Assembly (NCBI GenBank): GCA_008360955.1
Contig: LUCM01005979.1
Location: 7,848-71,847, forward strand
Origin: Fasciolopsis buskii
Lineage: Eukaryota > Platyhelminthes > Trematoda > Plagiorchiida > Fasciolidae
DNA: 64,000 nt
Direction: 5' to 3'
In this document: piece by piece, positions 23,781 through 34,257 of the stretch
Numbering within the stretch: position 1 is the first letter of the stretch
Layout: each line of letters starts with the position of its first letter
Program-made: the position numbers and the translations under genes
The notes under the pieces: generated by a model
What the model was told of the DNA's origin: nothing
The model's database searches: none
Seen by the model: the letters and a program-made list of their open reading frames with translations, nothing else

Positions 23781-25168
23781 TAGCAGCTACCACAGTAAGG
23801 TCTGCAAAACGTGCATCTCAACCAACAACACTACGTAATGTTATGATCTCCTGGATTCCATGGTAGGTTTAACCTTAATAAACCCTCATTATACCGGTCT
23901 TTTCATCCCTGTATCGTTTGTCCATAGATTTCCCTGCCGGTTACTTACTGTGACAGCATAAATGATCCCGCCTCTATGCCAGGCATACCATCAGAATACA
24001 CATTCGTGGTTTTTCTGCTGCCCTTATTTACTCACATTGATCCCTCGTCACCTTCTCGCTCGAACGTGGTAAATTCTTGTCCTTGAGTGCCCAGCGTAGT
24101 TTCATTAAAACAATTGCGTACGTCACATAGACAATCTCAGTTGCCTACATAACATACCAGTCTACATTAGAAGGCTTCAAGTAGCACCCTTTAATGAAAA
24201 CAAGATAAGGCGTTGAGAATGACGGAACCATAAGCACAGGTTCGTGCTTTCGTCGTTAGCCACCAACCTTTCTGATTGCCTACTCCCAGTTTGGTTTGCC
24301 TTAGTCCGCACACGCAAAAACGCAAATGACTGCGGCTTGCTTACTTTGACATCTTAACTGGGGAAAACAGACCACCCTCAACAGTTGTCAAACAATGTAT
24401 ATATGTAACGCCGATAATTAAGTTCAGGCTGAAGAACTATGGAAATTACCTATATAGGATCAACCATTCCTCTATTGAGAAGAACTAAAGATACAGCTGG
24501 GCTAAGGATGAACCAAGAAACAAGCATATTTGGAATGGGTCACCTTTCACAATGGATATGTACGCCATCAGCCCAGACCTGACCCCACAAAAGGGGAAAC
24601 CCCACATCGCCCTTGTTCGGTAGATGAGCATCTAGCTGCGTTGCTCGGCGATCCGGGGAAGTAGCGCATCGCACTGTCCACTTACGCTTCACCGCCCATT
24701 CCTGTAGCTTTCAACTTGTTCCTGTCCTCCAAGCCGCACGCCTGGTACGTATGCTGACATCCAGAACTACTGTCATCGTTATCCTTTCCTAATTAATCAC
24801 TCATTCTTATTGAAAATACTATGTGGTACAAGTTGCTATCGTCCCATTCAAACACAAATTACTAATCCTAGCATCCTCATTCTTCGCCCTTCCCAACTTT
24901 TTTATGACATTCCATGGAACACCTGTCCCAGTATCCGGCCCACGCTGCCGTCCGCGACTCATTTAAGTGGTGCTCTTTCCTGACGATCCGAATAATTGGC
25001 GTCGGTGGTTGCTCAAGCATTGGCAGTCACAGCTGATCTTCCTTAGCACGTACGGTAGTTCCGTAGGCCAGACGAATCCAAAAAAGAGGGCAAACAGTGA
25101 ACTTTATTCTTCAACTCCTGCGCTAGACATCCGACCAGACCATTACAATCGGCACCTGCGGAGATGTC
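23620..25168 (+). repeat. 1.55-kb repeat: CR1 C-terminus plus long 3' non-coding block, copy A
   Basis: From 23620 to about 25168 this aligns with 42820-44398. The first 160 bp encode the CR1 C-terminus; about 1.4 kb of non-coding sequence follows. Anchors include TACAGTAA near 23790, AACAGACCACCC near 24367, ATGGATATGTACGCCATCAG at 24552, CCCTTGTTCGGTA at 24610, and CTGCGGAGATGTCA at the right end. The match stops exactly where CR1 copy 4 coding starts, and the partner stops where family X starts, so this point is probably the shared 3' end of the subfamily. A conserved minus-strand frame in the middle is described in the findings. Confidence 0.85.
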
Positions 25169-27480
25169 AAAGGTTGGTACGTAACTAATCCAACGGAGCA
25201 CCTCAATGTTCTTGACTTGATATTTACGATGGGCTTAATGGACGTTCAAACGTCTACTAAGGATAGTTTACCTGGAGACGATCATTTGCCTGTTAGCTGT
25301 TTGCTTACGTTGCCCCTCCTGAATAGGTACCTCTCACCTAACATAAAGCCGTATTTCGGAGCTGACCGTAATCGTCCACCTACTCCATTTTGTAATTCCA
25401 ACTGGGGCGCATTTTTTATCAACAGAAGTACAACCGGCCGCTGATCACTTCTAATACAACCTGCACAAGTGCCTTGATGCCTTTACTCCGTCCGACACTG
25501 CAAACATGCTACCCAAAAGAACTTATTGTGACCGAAAAAATTTAAGCTCGCTAAACTCCAGCGGGCCTTTTTAATATCAGAGATTTTTTGTTGTTTCTGC
25601 AAATCAATCGATCAACTAAAACTCTAGAAACAGTACTGGACCACAGAAGCAAAGAGCAGGAGCTGTGAGCTCTAAACCAGCCAGACCCAACCGCAGCACT
25701 GGCAAAACTCCTTAGACGCAGAATTAATTCTGGGTCCTCAGCTACTCAAGTCCCGTATATCATTCAAACAACATTTATGTAAACAAACCACAGGAGATTG
25801 CAGAATCTTTCGGTGAATTCTTTGCATCTGTTCTGGTCAACGGTAACAAACTCTCTATCCCATGCCAATCTCGCTTGACTACAGAGGCGTACTCAACAGC
25901 TGGATTCCTTCCGGTGGACCTAGCCCAGCTGTTGGTAAAAACGAAAATTGGCTACTACTCTGAGCCTGATTCATTGCCCCAGGCTGTCTTTGCATTAGGT
26001 GAGAGCGATATTTCAATTTTGTTAGCAATAATTTTCAACTTGTCCATCAAGCGCTGCACCTTCTCTTCACAGTGGAAAACCTCTGTGATTATACCCGTTC
26101 ACAAAAACGGTACATGCTATGACCCTGGTAACTAGTGCCCAATAAACCGCACCCCTATAATTTCCAGAATCATGAAACGTCTGATTAAGAATAGTCGTAT
26201 AGCCTAACTTCTGGAACATAAACTCACTAACCTTGAGCAGCATGTCTTCCTCAGTAAGAAATCCTATGCTGCTTGCATGACTGACTGCTTGAACGCTATC
26301 GCTGAGGCCCTGAGCACTTGGAGGTCAGTTACGGTAATCGCTTTGGACATGACGAAAGCTTTTGACAGAATGTCCCACCCTAGGTTGCTGAATAAAATGG
26401 CATCCAAGTGTATTGTTGTTCTAATGCTAACGTCAGTTGGAAAGCAGAAAGTGCATGTAAATGGCCTAATATCTGGACCTAGATTAGTGTCCGGCAGTGT
26501 GATCCAAGGAGGCCTTCTGGGCCCCTGCTCTTCCTGTTACACGCTAATGATGTCTCCGATGTTATTCAAAACGGCACCCCGTCTCTCTTCGCAGACGATA
26601 TCAAAATTGTGTACACCTTTGGCCCTGAAGCTTTAGAATCCACCATGTGTCACATATCACAAGACTTAGCGTCACTCAACTCCTGGGCAGAGGACTGGAT
26701 GACGAAATTCTCCGCCGGAAAAAGCAGCATCATGGGGTACAAATGCGTTATACCCCCAAGAGAATTCAAGCTTGAAACCCAAACCATTCCCGTTAAGTGC
26801 CGAGTTCGCGATCTGTGCCTCAATTATTCGTGTACTGTAAACTTCTCAAAGCATGCTCTCGCACAAGTGGCGAAAGCAAACAAATTAGTGGAGCCGTTAC
26901 ACCAAACTCTGAAGGTGAATGAAAGCAAACTACATCATTTCAGGACCCACGTCAGACCCATTCTAGAGCATTGCTCTCTAGTCTGCTCCAACATGAGGCA
27001 GTGCGACAAATTGCGATTGAAAACGTCCAGCGTGCATTTACCAAGCAGTTAATTGGCTACTCTACAAGCCTAAATTACAGGGAACGCTGTGATTCGCTGA
27101 AATTAGATCCTTTGTGGCTCCGACGCATAAGAGTAAACCTGGTACTCTTTAACAATATTGTCACAGGGGACAAATGCGTCTCTGCACCTTGTCTTAGGTA
27201 CTCACCCCCATACTATCCCCGAAGTGCAGCTTCCACTATAAATCTCCCGGTTCCAAAGACTTCCGCTAGAACCAAATTCTTTATTTTTGGATATTTGTCA
27301 TTATGGAACTAACTCCCCACAGTTGCGCCCTTTGTCACCATTATCTATCGCATTTAAAAACGAAGTAAGCAGAGTAGTTACTGTACCCTTTACCAATAAT
27401 CTATACCACCCATACTCACTTGAGCATCGGGTGCATGAAACTGGAGTGGGCTTCTGAAAAACGCATTGATGTCACCTTTT
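25165..27480 (+). mobile_element. CR1-clade retrotransposon copy 4, 5'-truncated, decayed
   Basis: Coding begins inside the endonuclease: YVTNPTEHLNVLDLIFTMG, then SLPGDDHLPVSC (about 25175-25310), with GSDH changed to GDDH, and NWGAFFINRSTTG near 25400-25440. The linker VNKPQEIAESFGEFFASVL lies at about 25785-25840. Fingers frame 25875-26135 has SSQWKTSVIIPVHKN and CYDPGN. Palm frame 26277-26636 has CMTDCLN, VIALDMTKAFDRM and VSGSVIQGG with a small deletion in between. The FADD box at 26588-26599 is in the next frame. Thumb frame 26609-27052 has LNSWAEDWMTKFSAGKSSIM. The C-terminal frame 26971-27312 has VQRAFTKQLIGYS and LDPLWLRRIRVNLVLF. The final residues VHETGVGF end near 27456. This is the most complete CR1 reverse transcriptase here. 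Confidence 0.9.
26277..27052 (+). pseudogene. CR1 reverse transcriptase palm and thumb, copy 4
   Basis: Two overlapping frames cover the catalytic core: 26277-26636 (first Asp in LDMTKAFD, then GSVIQGG) and 26609-27052, whose upstream extension contains SLFADDIKIV. A frameshift near 26520, at GGLLGP, separates them. About 25 codons are missing between the aspartate box and VHVNGLISG. The thumb is well kept (SWAEDWMTKFSAGKS), as is RPILEHCSLVCS. Compared with copy 3 the catalytic box is the standard FADD. The GTG at 26609 is a by-product of frame reading, not a start. Confidence 0.88.
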
Positions 27481-28720
27481 CGTTCGTTGCAGAAAGGAAA
27501 GTAAATCTTCCTACGCACCATATAGGGATTAACCTAGTCTCTTCCAATTCGAACGGAGCTCCAGCACCAGCGCATGCTACTTAATTACATGCGGTTTCAC
27601 ATCAGATGCATCTCACTGTTCTTCTGCCCGCAAAATCGGTAACCTTCATTCAATAATTTGAGTTCATATCCATAAACCTTATCGTTCTAACTGCGTATAG
27701 GGTTGGTCACCCACAACTCTCTCCCACTCACTCACCTAACTAATTCCAACACCATCGCCAAAGTGGTGTAGCAATCATACCCGGCCATGGCTTCTAAAAT
27801 AAACATTCACTGTCATCCTCGCCCTTGCTTTCCATCAACTCCTTTCCAGGCAAATGACTTCGGCCCGTATAAACCACCTTGTTCATGACGAACCCAAACG
27901 GTACCCTTCAGACGAAATAAATTCAACATCTTGGATTCTTTCTCACTCCTCATCTTTATCTCTGTTCATTTTAGACAATTCAGATCTTATACTATCTCCA
28001 CGAACATAAGTTCCTACGTGGTATCTTCTCTTCCCGTAATGACCGTTTCCATCTACCACACCCGCTGGCCCCGAACATTTCTTTTTTCGAAAGGCACGGC
28101 CTTCTTGAGTGGAATATTATCCATCAATTCTACGCTGAATTTAGTCAACCCCTAGTGCATCTATCTTTGTAGCTCAATCATTGTTTGTATCTGCATCAGT
28201 TATTTCCTGTCCGTCCTAACAAACATCGGTTCATTCTCTTTACTCATAACGTAGACGATCCACCCACTGGATTAGCCAGCCCATCTACTTAAAATTATAT
28301 GAAAAGGAAAATCCGGATTTCTCAGTCACCATCCATATATTTTGAATTACACTATGCGTTCTAGTAACTTTCTTCTCTGAGCTGCTCCTAAGATTGATCG
28401 CTTCTTAATCCGCAGCTGGCAGCTAGGCCAGACCGCCCTCCGTCTTTTTCTCTCCCTTCCATGCCGTATAGTTCTGCTTGGATGGAAACACACCCCATGC
28501 GCTGGCGCTTATCCGATCCTGGAACGACGATGTCCCCTACCCTATCAATATCATATTCGAATTCCTTCCTCCACACCACGAATACACCGGCGTTACCGCA
28601 GTGATGCGGGGTGCGCTCATATCTGCCGCTCTGGCCGGTGCACATCGAGCAGCCACCTCGGCTGCAGTACTGTGCAGGTGCAGCTTGGTTGGTGGATTAC
28701 ACCTCCTGCGTTCAGTCACA
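27481..28720. other. Spacer with no recognisable gene
   Basis: The left part is probably the 3' UTR of CR1 copy 4, but it does not align with the 1.4-kb block behind copies 3 and 5. Frames around 28.39-28.79 kb (102 codons plus, 85 minus) overlap on opposite strands and carry no motif. The 28.5-28.75 kb part may belong to the 5' end of the next repeat. Confidence 0.4.
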
Positions 28721-28739
28721 GACGGCGTTTTTCAGGTTG

Positions 28740-29785
28740 GGTGGCCAGCACTCGGTGAACACCACCCAGTGGCACTGTTGTGGTAAACAAGTTCACGCGC
28801 CCCACGTCCTCTTGCTCCCTCCCAAAGTTCTTCTGCCATGACACTACAAAATGGACTCACGAAGGACAGTATTTTTGTTGGCATCTGATATAAACTGACG
28901 TTCAAAACGCAACTTGACATTCAAAAACAGCTGAGAACCGTCATTTTTCATCAATCTCTATTCCGGTCTGCGAACTTCGACAGTAGATCGATGCTCCTGG
29001 CAACTGGTCTTCACATGAGTCCACCAAACTGCCTAATTTGATTCCGGTTCTCCTTTTTTCCAACCCAACCTTCATCTCTGGACCAAGCTGAAATTCATGG
29101 AGTCAAAGTTTCTCAAAACAACCCTCCTGGGTTAGTCTTACGATTGCACAAATTCCATCCCTTGTCGCCGTTTTCCTTGCCCAATGGACTATGCTTTCAG
29201 ACTTTTGCGTTTTATACTGCCTCATGTGATATCCAGTCTGGTTTTGACTTATCTCTATCCCGTTATCACATCCATATTTGTCCTCATCTTCACCACAAAA
29301 CCCTCTTTATTTTCGAGGATCCCGACCAACTGGCAGCGACAGTCATTGCTTTTCAGCCACATTTTCCGCTTCCGACACGCAACTTCCATGCTTTCAAACA
29401 TAGTATTACTGGCAGTGTAGGACTGGTAATCAGTCACAGAAAAATCTTTCCGAATCATTTTCTAGCCTTGATTTGAAACACGAAACCTCGTGCCCAGCAA
29501 ATAGCATCGCCTGTTATGATCTTGCGAGCGAAAGCACACTCCATTGTCCGTTTGGTTTCTGTTTTCCACGTCTGCACTCTGATTTCTTTGAACAATTTTT
29601 GATTTTGCTTTGCGCATGACTCGTACGTCGAGAAATATACACGAGCTAACAGAATTTTCAAATTAGTCAATTTTACTCTTACTCCTTTCCCTTCTATTTA
29701 TATAACTCGCATTTCCTGTGCATCATCCTTGTGAGCATTTGATCTTCCCTTGCGCATGCCTCTCTCAAATGGGGAACTATAAATT
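28740..29785 (+). repeat. Family X, type-2 5' module, doubled 3' end, plus strand
   Basis: This is the partner of the minus copy at 19.9-20.9 kb, and the alignment covers nearly the whole kilobase. The 29144-29476 frame reads DIQSGFDLSLSRYHIHICPH, FEDPDQLAATVIAFQPHF and FHAFKHSIT, the same peptide-like string as at 45.2 kb. The first 3' end (hairpin CTCG...CGAG, then AAATATAC) is at about 29618-29640. A second, at about 29740-29772, leads into ATTATTATTATTAG (29773-29786). No coding start or known domain is recognised, so it may be a non-autonomous element. Confidence 0.85.
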
Positions 29786-29807
29786 ATTATTATTAGTGAC
29801 TGAGAAA

Positions 29808-31050
29808 CAGGTTACGAGTGAGGACCAAGCAGCCTAAGATTGACTGAGCCATGTACCCTATCAGCAGTAAGCGGACGAAAAGTTTGTAGTATAAGTCCCC
29901 GTCACCGAAAGACTCCAACCTTCTGCATTTCCCGTATAGTCGTCTGGACACTGAAATGCGCGTAAGAAACTGTCTGTTATCACCATTTACATTTTTTACT
30001 CGCCATAACACCAATTGGAACAAATTCCAGATGACCCCTCTCGCTTCCCCTCTGTGGCTATTATTCAGGCTCGACCATGTCCACCGTGGGTATGCACTAG
30101 CTAACAGAATGTGAAGATGCAACGCAGACCCTGTCGCCCAAAGCTCTACCTGTCACCTGCTCTGGTTATCTATCCCCTCCTGAGGCTCCAATACAGGTGC
30201 GCTCACCCGTAAGACAGAAAAAAGGCGCCAATTCCCGCCTTCGTTTCCCCGTCTCGGATGAACCATTACGGCTGACCAAGATGCCATTATTAGTCCAACT
30301 GGAACGACGTACCATTCCTTCCCACCAAACTCCACATGCCTACTGCCACAAAACACCAAAACTCCGGCATCGAAAAAGGACAGCATGCGGGACATTCACG
30401 GCAGTTACACCTAAGGCCTGATCGTGCTTCTTTAGTCGCACGGGTTCAGTGAACCCTATTTTAATTTCCATAGTCGTTGGCAAATAAATATTTATACAAT
30501 TTCACCTCCTGAATATTCTGGCGCAATATCAATGTTTCCTTCCGATTTATCCTCAGCATCATGGTGGCTCTTCGATGCTGTTAATTTTAACTCACGTATT
30601 CACATCAATTCTAGTTTAGACTTATCCACATTCCGTCATCACATCCATATTGGTCTTCCTATTGTTAGTTTGACTACTTTGTTCACCATACGACCCTCAC
30701 GATTTTTGCGGATCCCGGCCATATTGCGAATTTCGCCACCGCTTTTCGGCTAAATTCCATGCCCACAATACGACCCTCTGACGCATTTAAACGTGAAACA
30801 ACCCGCAATCTGAGACTGACAACAAGTCCCAGAAATTCTTCCTGTGATCCTGCAGAAGACTGTCTAGATTTGGTTAAAAACTGGAAAACAAGGGTCTGGC
30901 ATATTAAACTGTCGACTCAGATCACGGACGCACAAACGTTCAAGTGTGACGTCCGGTTTTTGTTTACCGTGTTTTCACTGCGTCAACCTTGTACAAATTT
31001 CACATTACTCCGAGCATGCATCTTGTGAATCAAGAAATATGCACATTTAT
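29808..31050 (+). repeat. Family X, type-1 5' module, full-length-looking copy
   Basis: It begins at about GTTACGAGTGAGGACCA and aligns over its whole length (about 1.24 kb) with 44413-45636, although the 5' half is unrelated to that of the type-2 copies. Shared strings include CAGTCGTCTGG and AACTGTCTGTTATC (AACTGACTGTTATC in the partner). The 3' half has CATCACATCCATATT and SDAFKRETTRN. The terminal hairpin here is TCTTG...CAAGA (about 31021-31035), followed by AATATGCAC. Only a weak AT tail follows. It starts 22 bp after the tail of the previous X copy. Confidence 0.8.
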
Positions 31051-31177
31051 ATTACGGCCGTGTTTTCGAGTTGATTCGAATAGTCAACCAAATCTAAAAT
31101 AATGAAATAACATTGTACGTCATATTCAGGAAGGAGAAAGCGACCAACAACGGGCTGCCAAGCGGGAAGTTGACTTG

Positions 31178-31256
31178 TGGTAAGGGGATTCAAACCCACG
31201 ACCTCCACACCCAAAAGCCACGGCGATATTCATTTGGCTATCGCTGGCCTAGCAAG
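31178..31256 (-). ncRNA. tRNA-Pro(TGG)-like sequence, possible SINE head
   Basis: On the minus strand an A-box-like TAGCCAAATGA (about 31240-31230) is followed by an anticodon-loop-like CTTTTGGGTG. Then comes a perfect pol III B box, GGGTTTGAATCC, at 31197-31186. The order and wording CTTTTGGGTGTGGAGGTCGTGGGTTTGAATCCCC resemble tRNA-Pro with anticodon TGG, in pieces shorter than a full tRNA match. The acceptor stem does not pair well and no CCA or clean cloverleaf is seen, so it is more likely a tRNA-derived SINE head or a tRNA pseudogene than a working tRNA gene. Confidence 0.5.
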
Positions 31257-31298
31257 TAAGTCCACTTTGGACTCTTCTATCTAACACGAGAACCGCAA

Positions 31299-31649
31299 TT
31301 GACCACTGACAAGCTATATTATAATCCAAACATGTGCCTTAATGCTGTTTCCGCCCCAGAACCTATAAATCTTCCCCAAAAGAAAATATTCAAACTGACT
31401 AAACTGCAAGATTGCCGTGCGGCTGCGAAACTTTCGCGAGACCTGAGATTTTTCGTTGTCTCTCGGAAAAGTTGTTTGACTAGTAATAAAGAAATATTAG
31501 TTGAACGCAAAATAATGCGGGATGCTAAATTTGGACAAGCTCAAGGTAAACACAACAATAGGAAAATTGTTGAAAACACAAAAACGCTTTTCACGCGTTT
31601 AGGCATAAAAATATATATATGCAATAGACAGCGAACAATAAACAAATAA
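31299..31649 (+). CDS. Hypothetical 116-codon open frame, doubtful
   Basis: The product is Lys/Arg-rich and basic, from MTTDKLYYNPN to NRQRTINK, with no domain I recognise. It lies between the tRNA-like element and the left arm of a young inverted repeat, so it might be a remnant of a mobile element. The region is A-rich, which lowers stop density only slightly. I see no splice signals or homologue evidence. Chance is the leading explanation. Confidence 0.15.
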   Translation: MTTDKLYYNPNMCLNAVSAPEPINLPQKKIFKLTKLQDCRAAAKLSRDLRFFVVSRKSCLTSNKEILVERKIMRDAKFGQAQGKHNNRKIVENTKTLFTRLGIKIYICNRQRTINK

Positions 31650-31780
31650 AGCACAAGCGAACGACCAGGCCCTGGGAGAGTAGTTTGCTTCTATTGTAGT
31701 GAAAGATAAAGAAAGCAATTTTCTTTTGTCCTTGCAATCAACTGCTGAGAAAAAGGTTATAAATTCCTGTATACCTACAC

Positions 31781-32218
31781 GCAAGTTCAAAGTAAGACAG
31801 TTTGTTCCGTTACGGTATCCTTTTATTCCATAGCCCATGTAGACTGACCGTAGAAATTCAATTGGTTTAGGTTGACTTTTGGATGCCACGCCAAGGAACA
31901 TGTTTGTTGGGCCTGATCAAGCGTATGAAAGTCATCATACTTGCTTGAAACAGGATGGGTACTATCTACTTATTCGTCTTCACTAAGCGCTCATTTTACG
32001 TAAATGTTTTCTGTTTTTGGCTGCGCTTTAGCTGGAAAGTTACTGAGCTAACTGTCAGAGATCTATTCGCTGTGTAAATAATTTCCAACTCACAAATAAT
32101 ACCTCAGGATCTGGGGGAAAACCTGTTCTTCTTTGAATTTTGGATCGCATTGGGCTGCGTGTTGCTCTTGGGTTTTGAGGCGTCATCCAGGACGTGGGGA
32201 GTCTACTTTGGAAGAATC
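31781..32218 (+). repeat. Left arm of a near-identical inverted repeat
   Basis: This 438-bp arm is the reverse complement of 35916-36317. By eye there are six substitutions over 402 aligned bases plus one 36-bp segment present only here (31992-32027). That makes the arms about 98.5% identical, far closer than any other repeat pair in the window apart from the N-joined duplication. No target-site duplication is obvious at the outer edges. Confidence 0.95.
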
Positions 32219-33195
32219 AGGCTCTGAATCGATTATTCACTGCTTACAAAACAAGAGCCATAAGTTTGATGTTCACACTATTTGTATCCCGTGGTATCTC
32301 TTTTGCTTTCTGAAATGGCAGCTAATCAGATGTAACTGGCACAGCTGTCAAGTTAGCATTCCGGTCTACAATTATCATCGCTGACTTTGCCTATTTGGAC
32401 ATCTATTTATTAAACCACAATCGTCCTTAGGATATTGATGCAATGATGTCCCTCGCATACATGAGCCTTCCGCATCATTGTCGAACGAAGTTGGGCACCT
32501 GTCAACGTTTAAGTTTGCCCACATTGCCACTTGCGCTGCTTGTTCATAGCTAGGTAGGTATTTTTGTGTAAAGCTCACTGAGCGTGGTTGGGAAGGCCGT
32601 GCTACAGAAGTTCACTAGGTCCTCATGCGGTTCCACTAGCAAGTTTCCTTGTGGCCACCATACTAATTGGTGCGTTCCCCATTGATCTCAGACAATGCCC
32701 CCTGCAGAAACATTTCTTCTGCACCTGTCGGAACGGCAATTTGTTCTTTTACCAGTCGCAGCGAAATCGGTGCTAGGTTTGCCGTTTTGTCCGTGGCCTG
32801 TTTAAACGTCCTCTAACAACCTTCTGCGGTGCTTGGCGCAATTCAGGACTACGAAGTTTTCCCGTTTTTTTGGGGATAGTCACTGAGTAAGGCCTCAGAT
32901 ACTACAGCTGCTGGTACCCCGGCCTCAAATTTTGCAATGTTGATGCTGCAGCATTTCCTTTCTGACCGTCTTTTCCGCGGGTTGCGTGTTCCTCACGCGC
33001 AAGTTCTGATTTCTTGCCATCCTATTTTGCAAGTGGTATAGACCCGTAAGTATAAGCGCCTACTTGCTAGGCATCAATTTGTCTCATCCCTCGACAGTAG
33101 GGCAACCGCAACGTGATAGTCTACAAACTAAGCATCGAACTTGCACACAGTAAAGGCCTTCGCATCCTCCACTGCGTACCCCTAATCTAGCGACT
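32219..33195. other. Interior of inverted-repeat block, left part, unassigned
   Basis: This lies downstream (on the minus strand) of the BEL/Pao gag-protease remnant and so could hold its polymerase, but I cannot read reverse transcriptase motifs here. The open frames are short and unconvincing. Confidence 0.4.
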
Positions 33196-33199
33196 GCAT

Positions 33200-34130
33200 T
33201 TCTGCAAAATCTATTCCTGAGTCTTCGCCAACTTTTCTTTTAACCTAGCATCCACGACGGATTTGCAGCTGGCCGACCTAGCTGCATATGTCCAGTAGCT
33301 TAGCAGACCAAATGCCGCCCATCCCAGATAGGTGCGCGTCTTATGAGTTCCATTTCCGCCCAGCCCTACCTCAGAACCCAATGGGCTTCCGGGCCGTTGC
33401 ACACAATCAAAACTATAACTACATCCTTGCCTTTTTTAATTCGAGTGCGCTTACTTCTTTTTGTAGACCATTCTGGCTGGCTTCAGTACCGGCAGCTGTC
33501 CAACAACAGATGCACTTTTCATATTTGCCTGCTCCGTTTCGTCCATTGGCAACACTTGAAATGCGCTTCCCACCTGGTTGATCTTTGCAATTCCGATGAC
33601 CGTATTCGCTGACAACAGCTCTCTTTGTTGCCCCGGGCACATACGAGCTAGCGCGTCTGGTATAATGTGAGAAGTGTGCATACTGTATTATCTTTGGGTT
33701 CGCAGGTCTCAGGAAGTAAACCCAATAATACGTACTCGTTGCAAATTAATAATCTCGCCTTTTAGCGTTTATTCCAATTCGCGGATGGGTTCTAGGGGTT
33801 TTCGTTTTTTGGCGCCACAGACTGTTACATTGAGCCTAGTTCTGTAATTGTTTTCTCCCTTTCGGCTACTAACCTTAAGGTATACAAAGCACAGACTGAG
33901 TCTTTGGGCTTGTTCCCGCAAGCTGGTGTTTCTAGTCCCAGTATTGTGGGGCATGCCACCTCCTGATGCTTTTCCTTACACCATGCACATTGTAGTGTTT
34001 GCCTTCCTGTGGCCCGCATCCCCAAGGGCACAAAGTGGCTCGGGCTCGAGTGACGGACGTTAGCCCAAACGAGGTCTCACCAGATCCAAATCCTGCGCGC
34101 TTCTTTCTCCTAGCTGCATAAAGCAACTCC
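33200..34130 (-). mobile_element. BEL/Pao LTR retrotransposon remnant: gag zinc knuckles and protease region
   Basis: On the minus strand the 34031-33825 frame has QCAWCKEKHQEVACP, a CX2CX3HX4C knuckle of the BEL/Pao gag type. One frame over, 33954-33769 continues SLCFVYLKVSSRKGENNY and NVTVCGAKKRKPLEP, fitting the second knuckle (LCFxC...GHxxxxC with residues lost) and the third Cys motif. Farther on, about 33390-33300, RPGSPLGSEV and TYLGWAAFGLL match the block just after the protease where these elements read R-T-x-LGW-x-x-FG. Frameshifts and lost Cys/His show decay. LTRs, reverse transcriptase and integrase were not found. It sits inside the inverted-repeat block and runs antisense to the window. 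Confidence 0.6.
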
Positions 34131-34257
34131 GATCAACTGTTGCCACTGGTGACACCAACTGGATAAGTTCTCCTAACCCTGGTACCCCATTCTAGATTAG
34201 TATAGCTGCCATCTCAGTCCACTTAGTTTGAAAATAGCATAATGGTTGTTTCAGCAG

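Noticed and set aside
31599..31901. 100-codon and 70-codon frames sharing MFLGVASKSQPKPIEF as a duplicated gene
   Set aside because: The identity comes from the young inverted repeat at nucleotide level; the frames diverge immediately outside the arms and no domain is visible.
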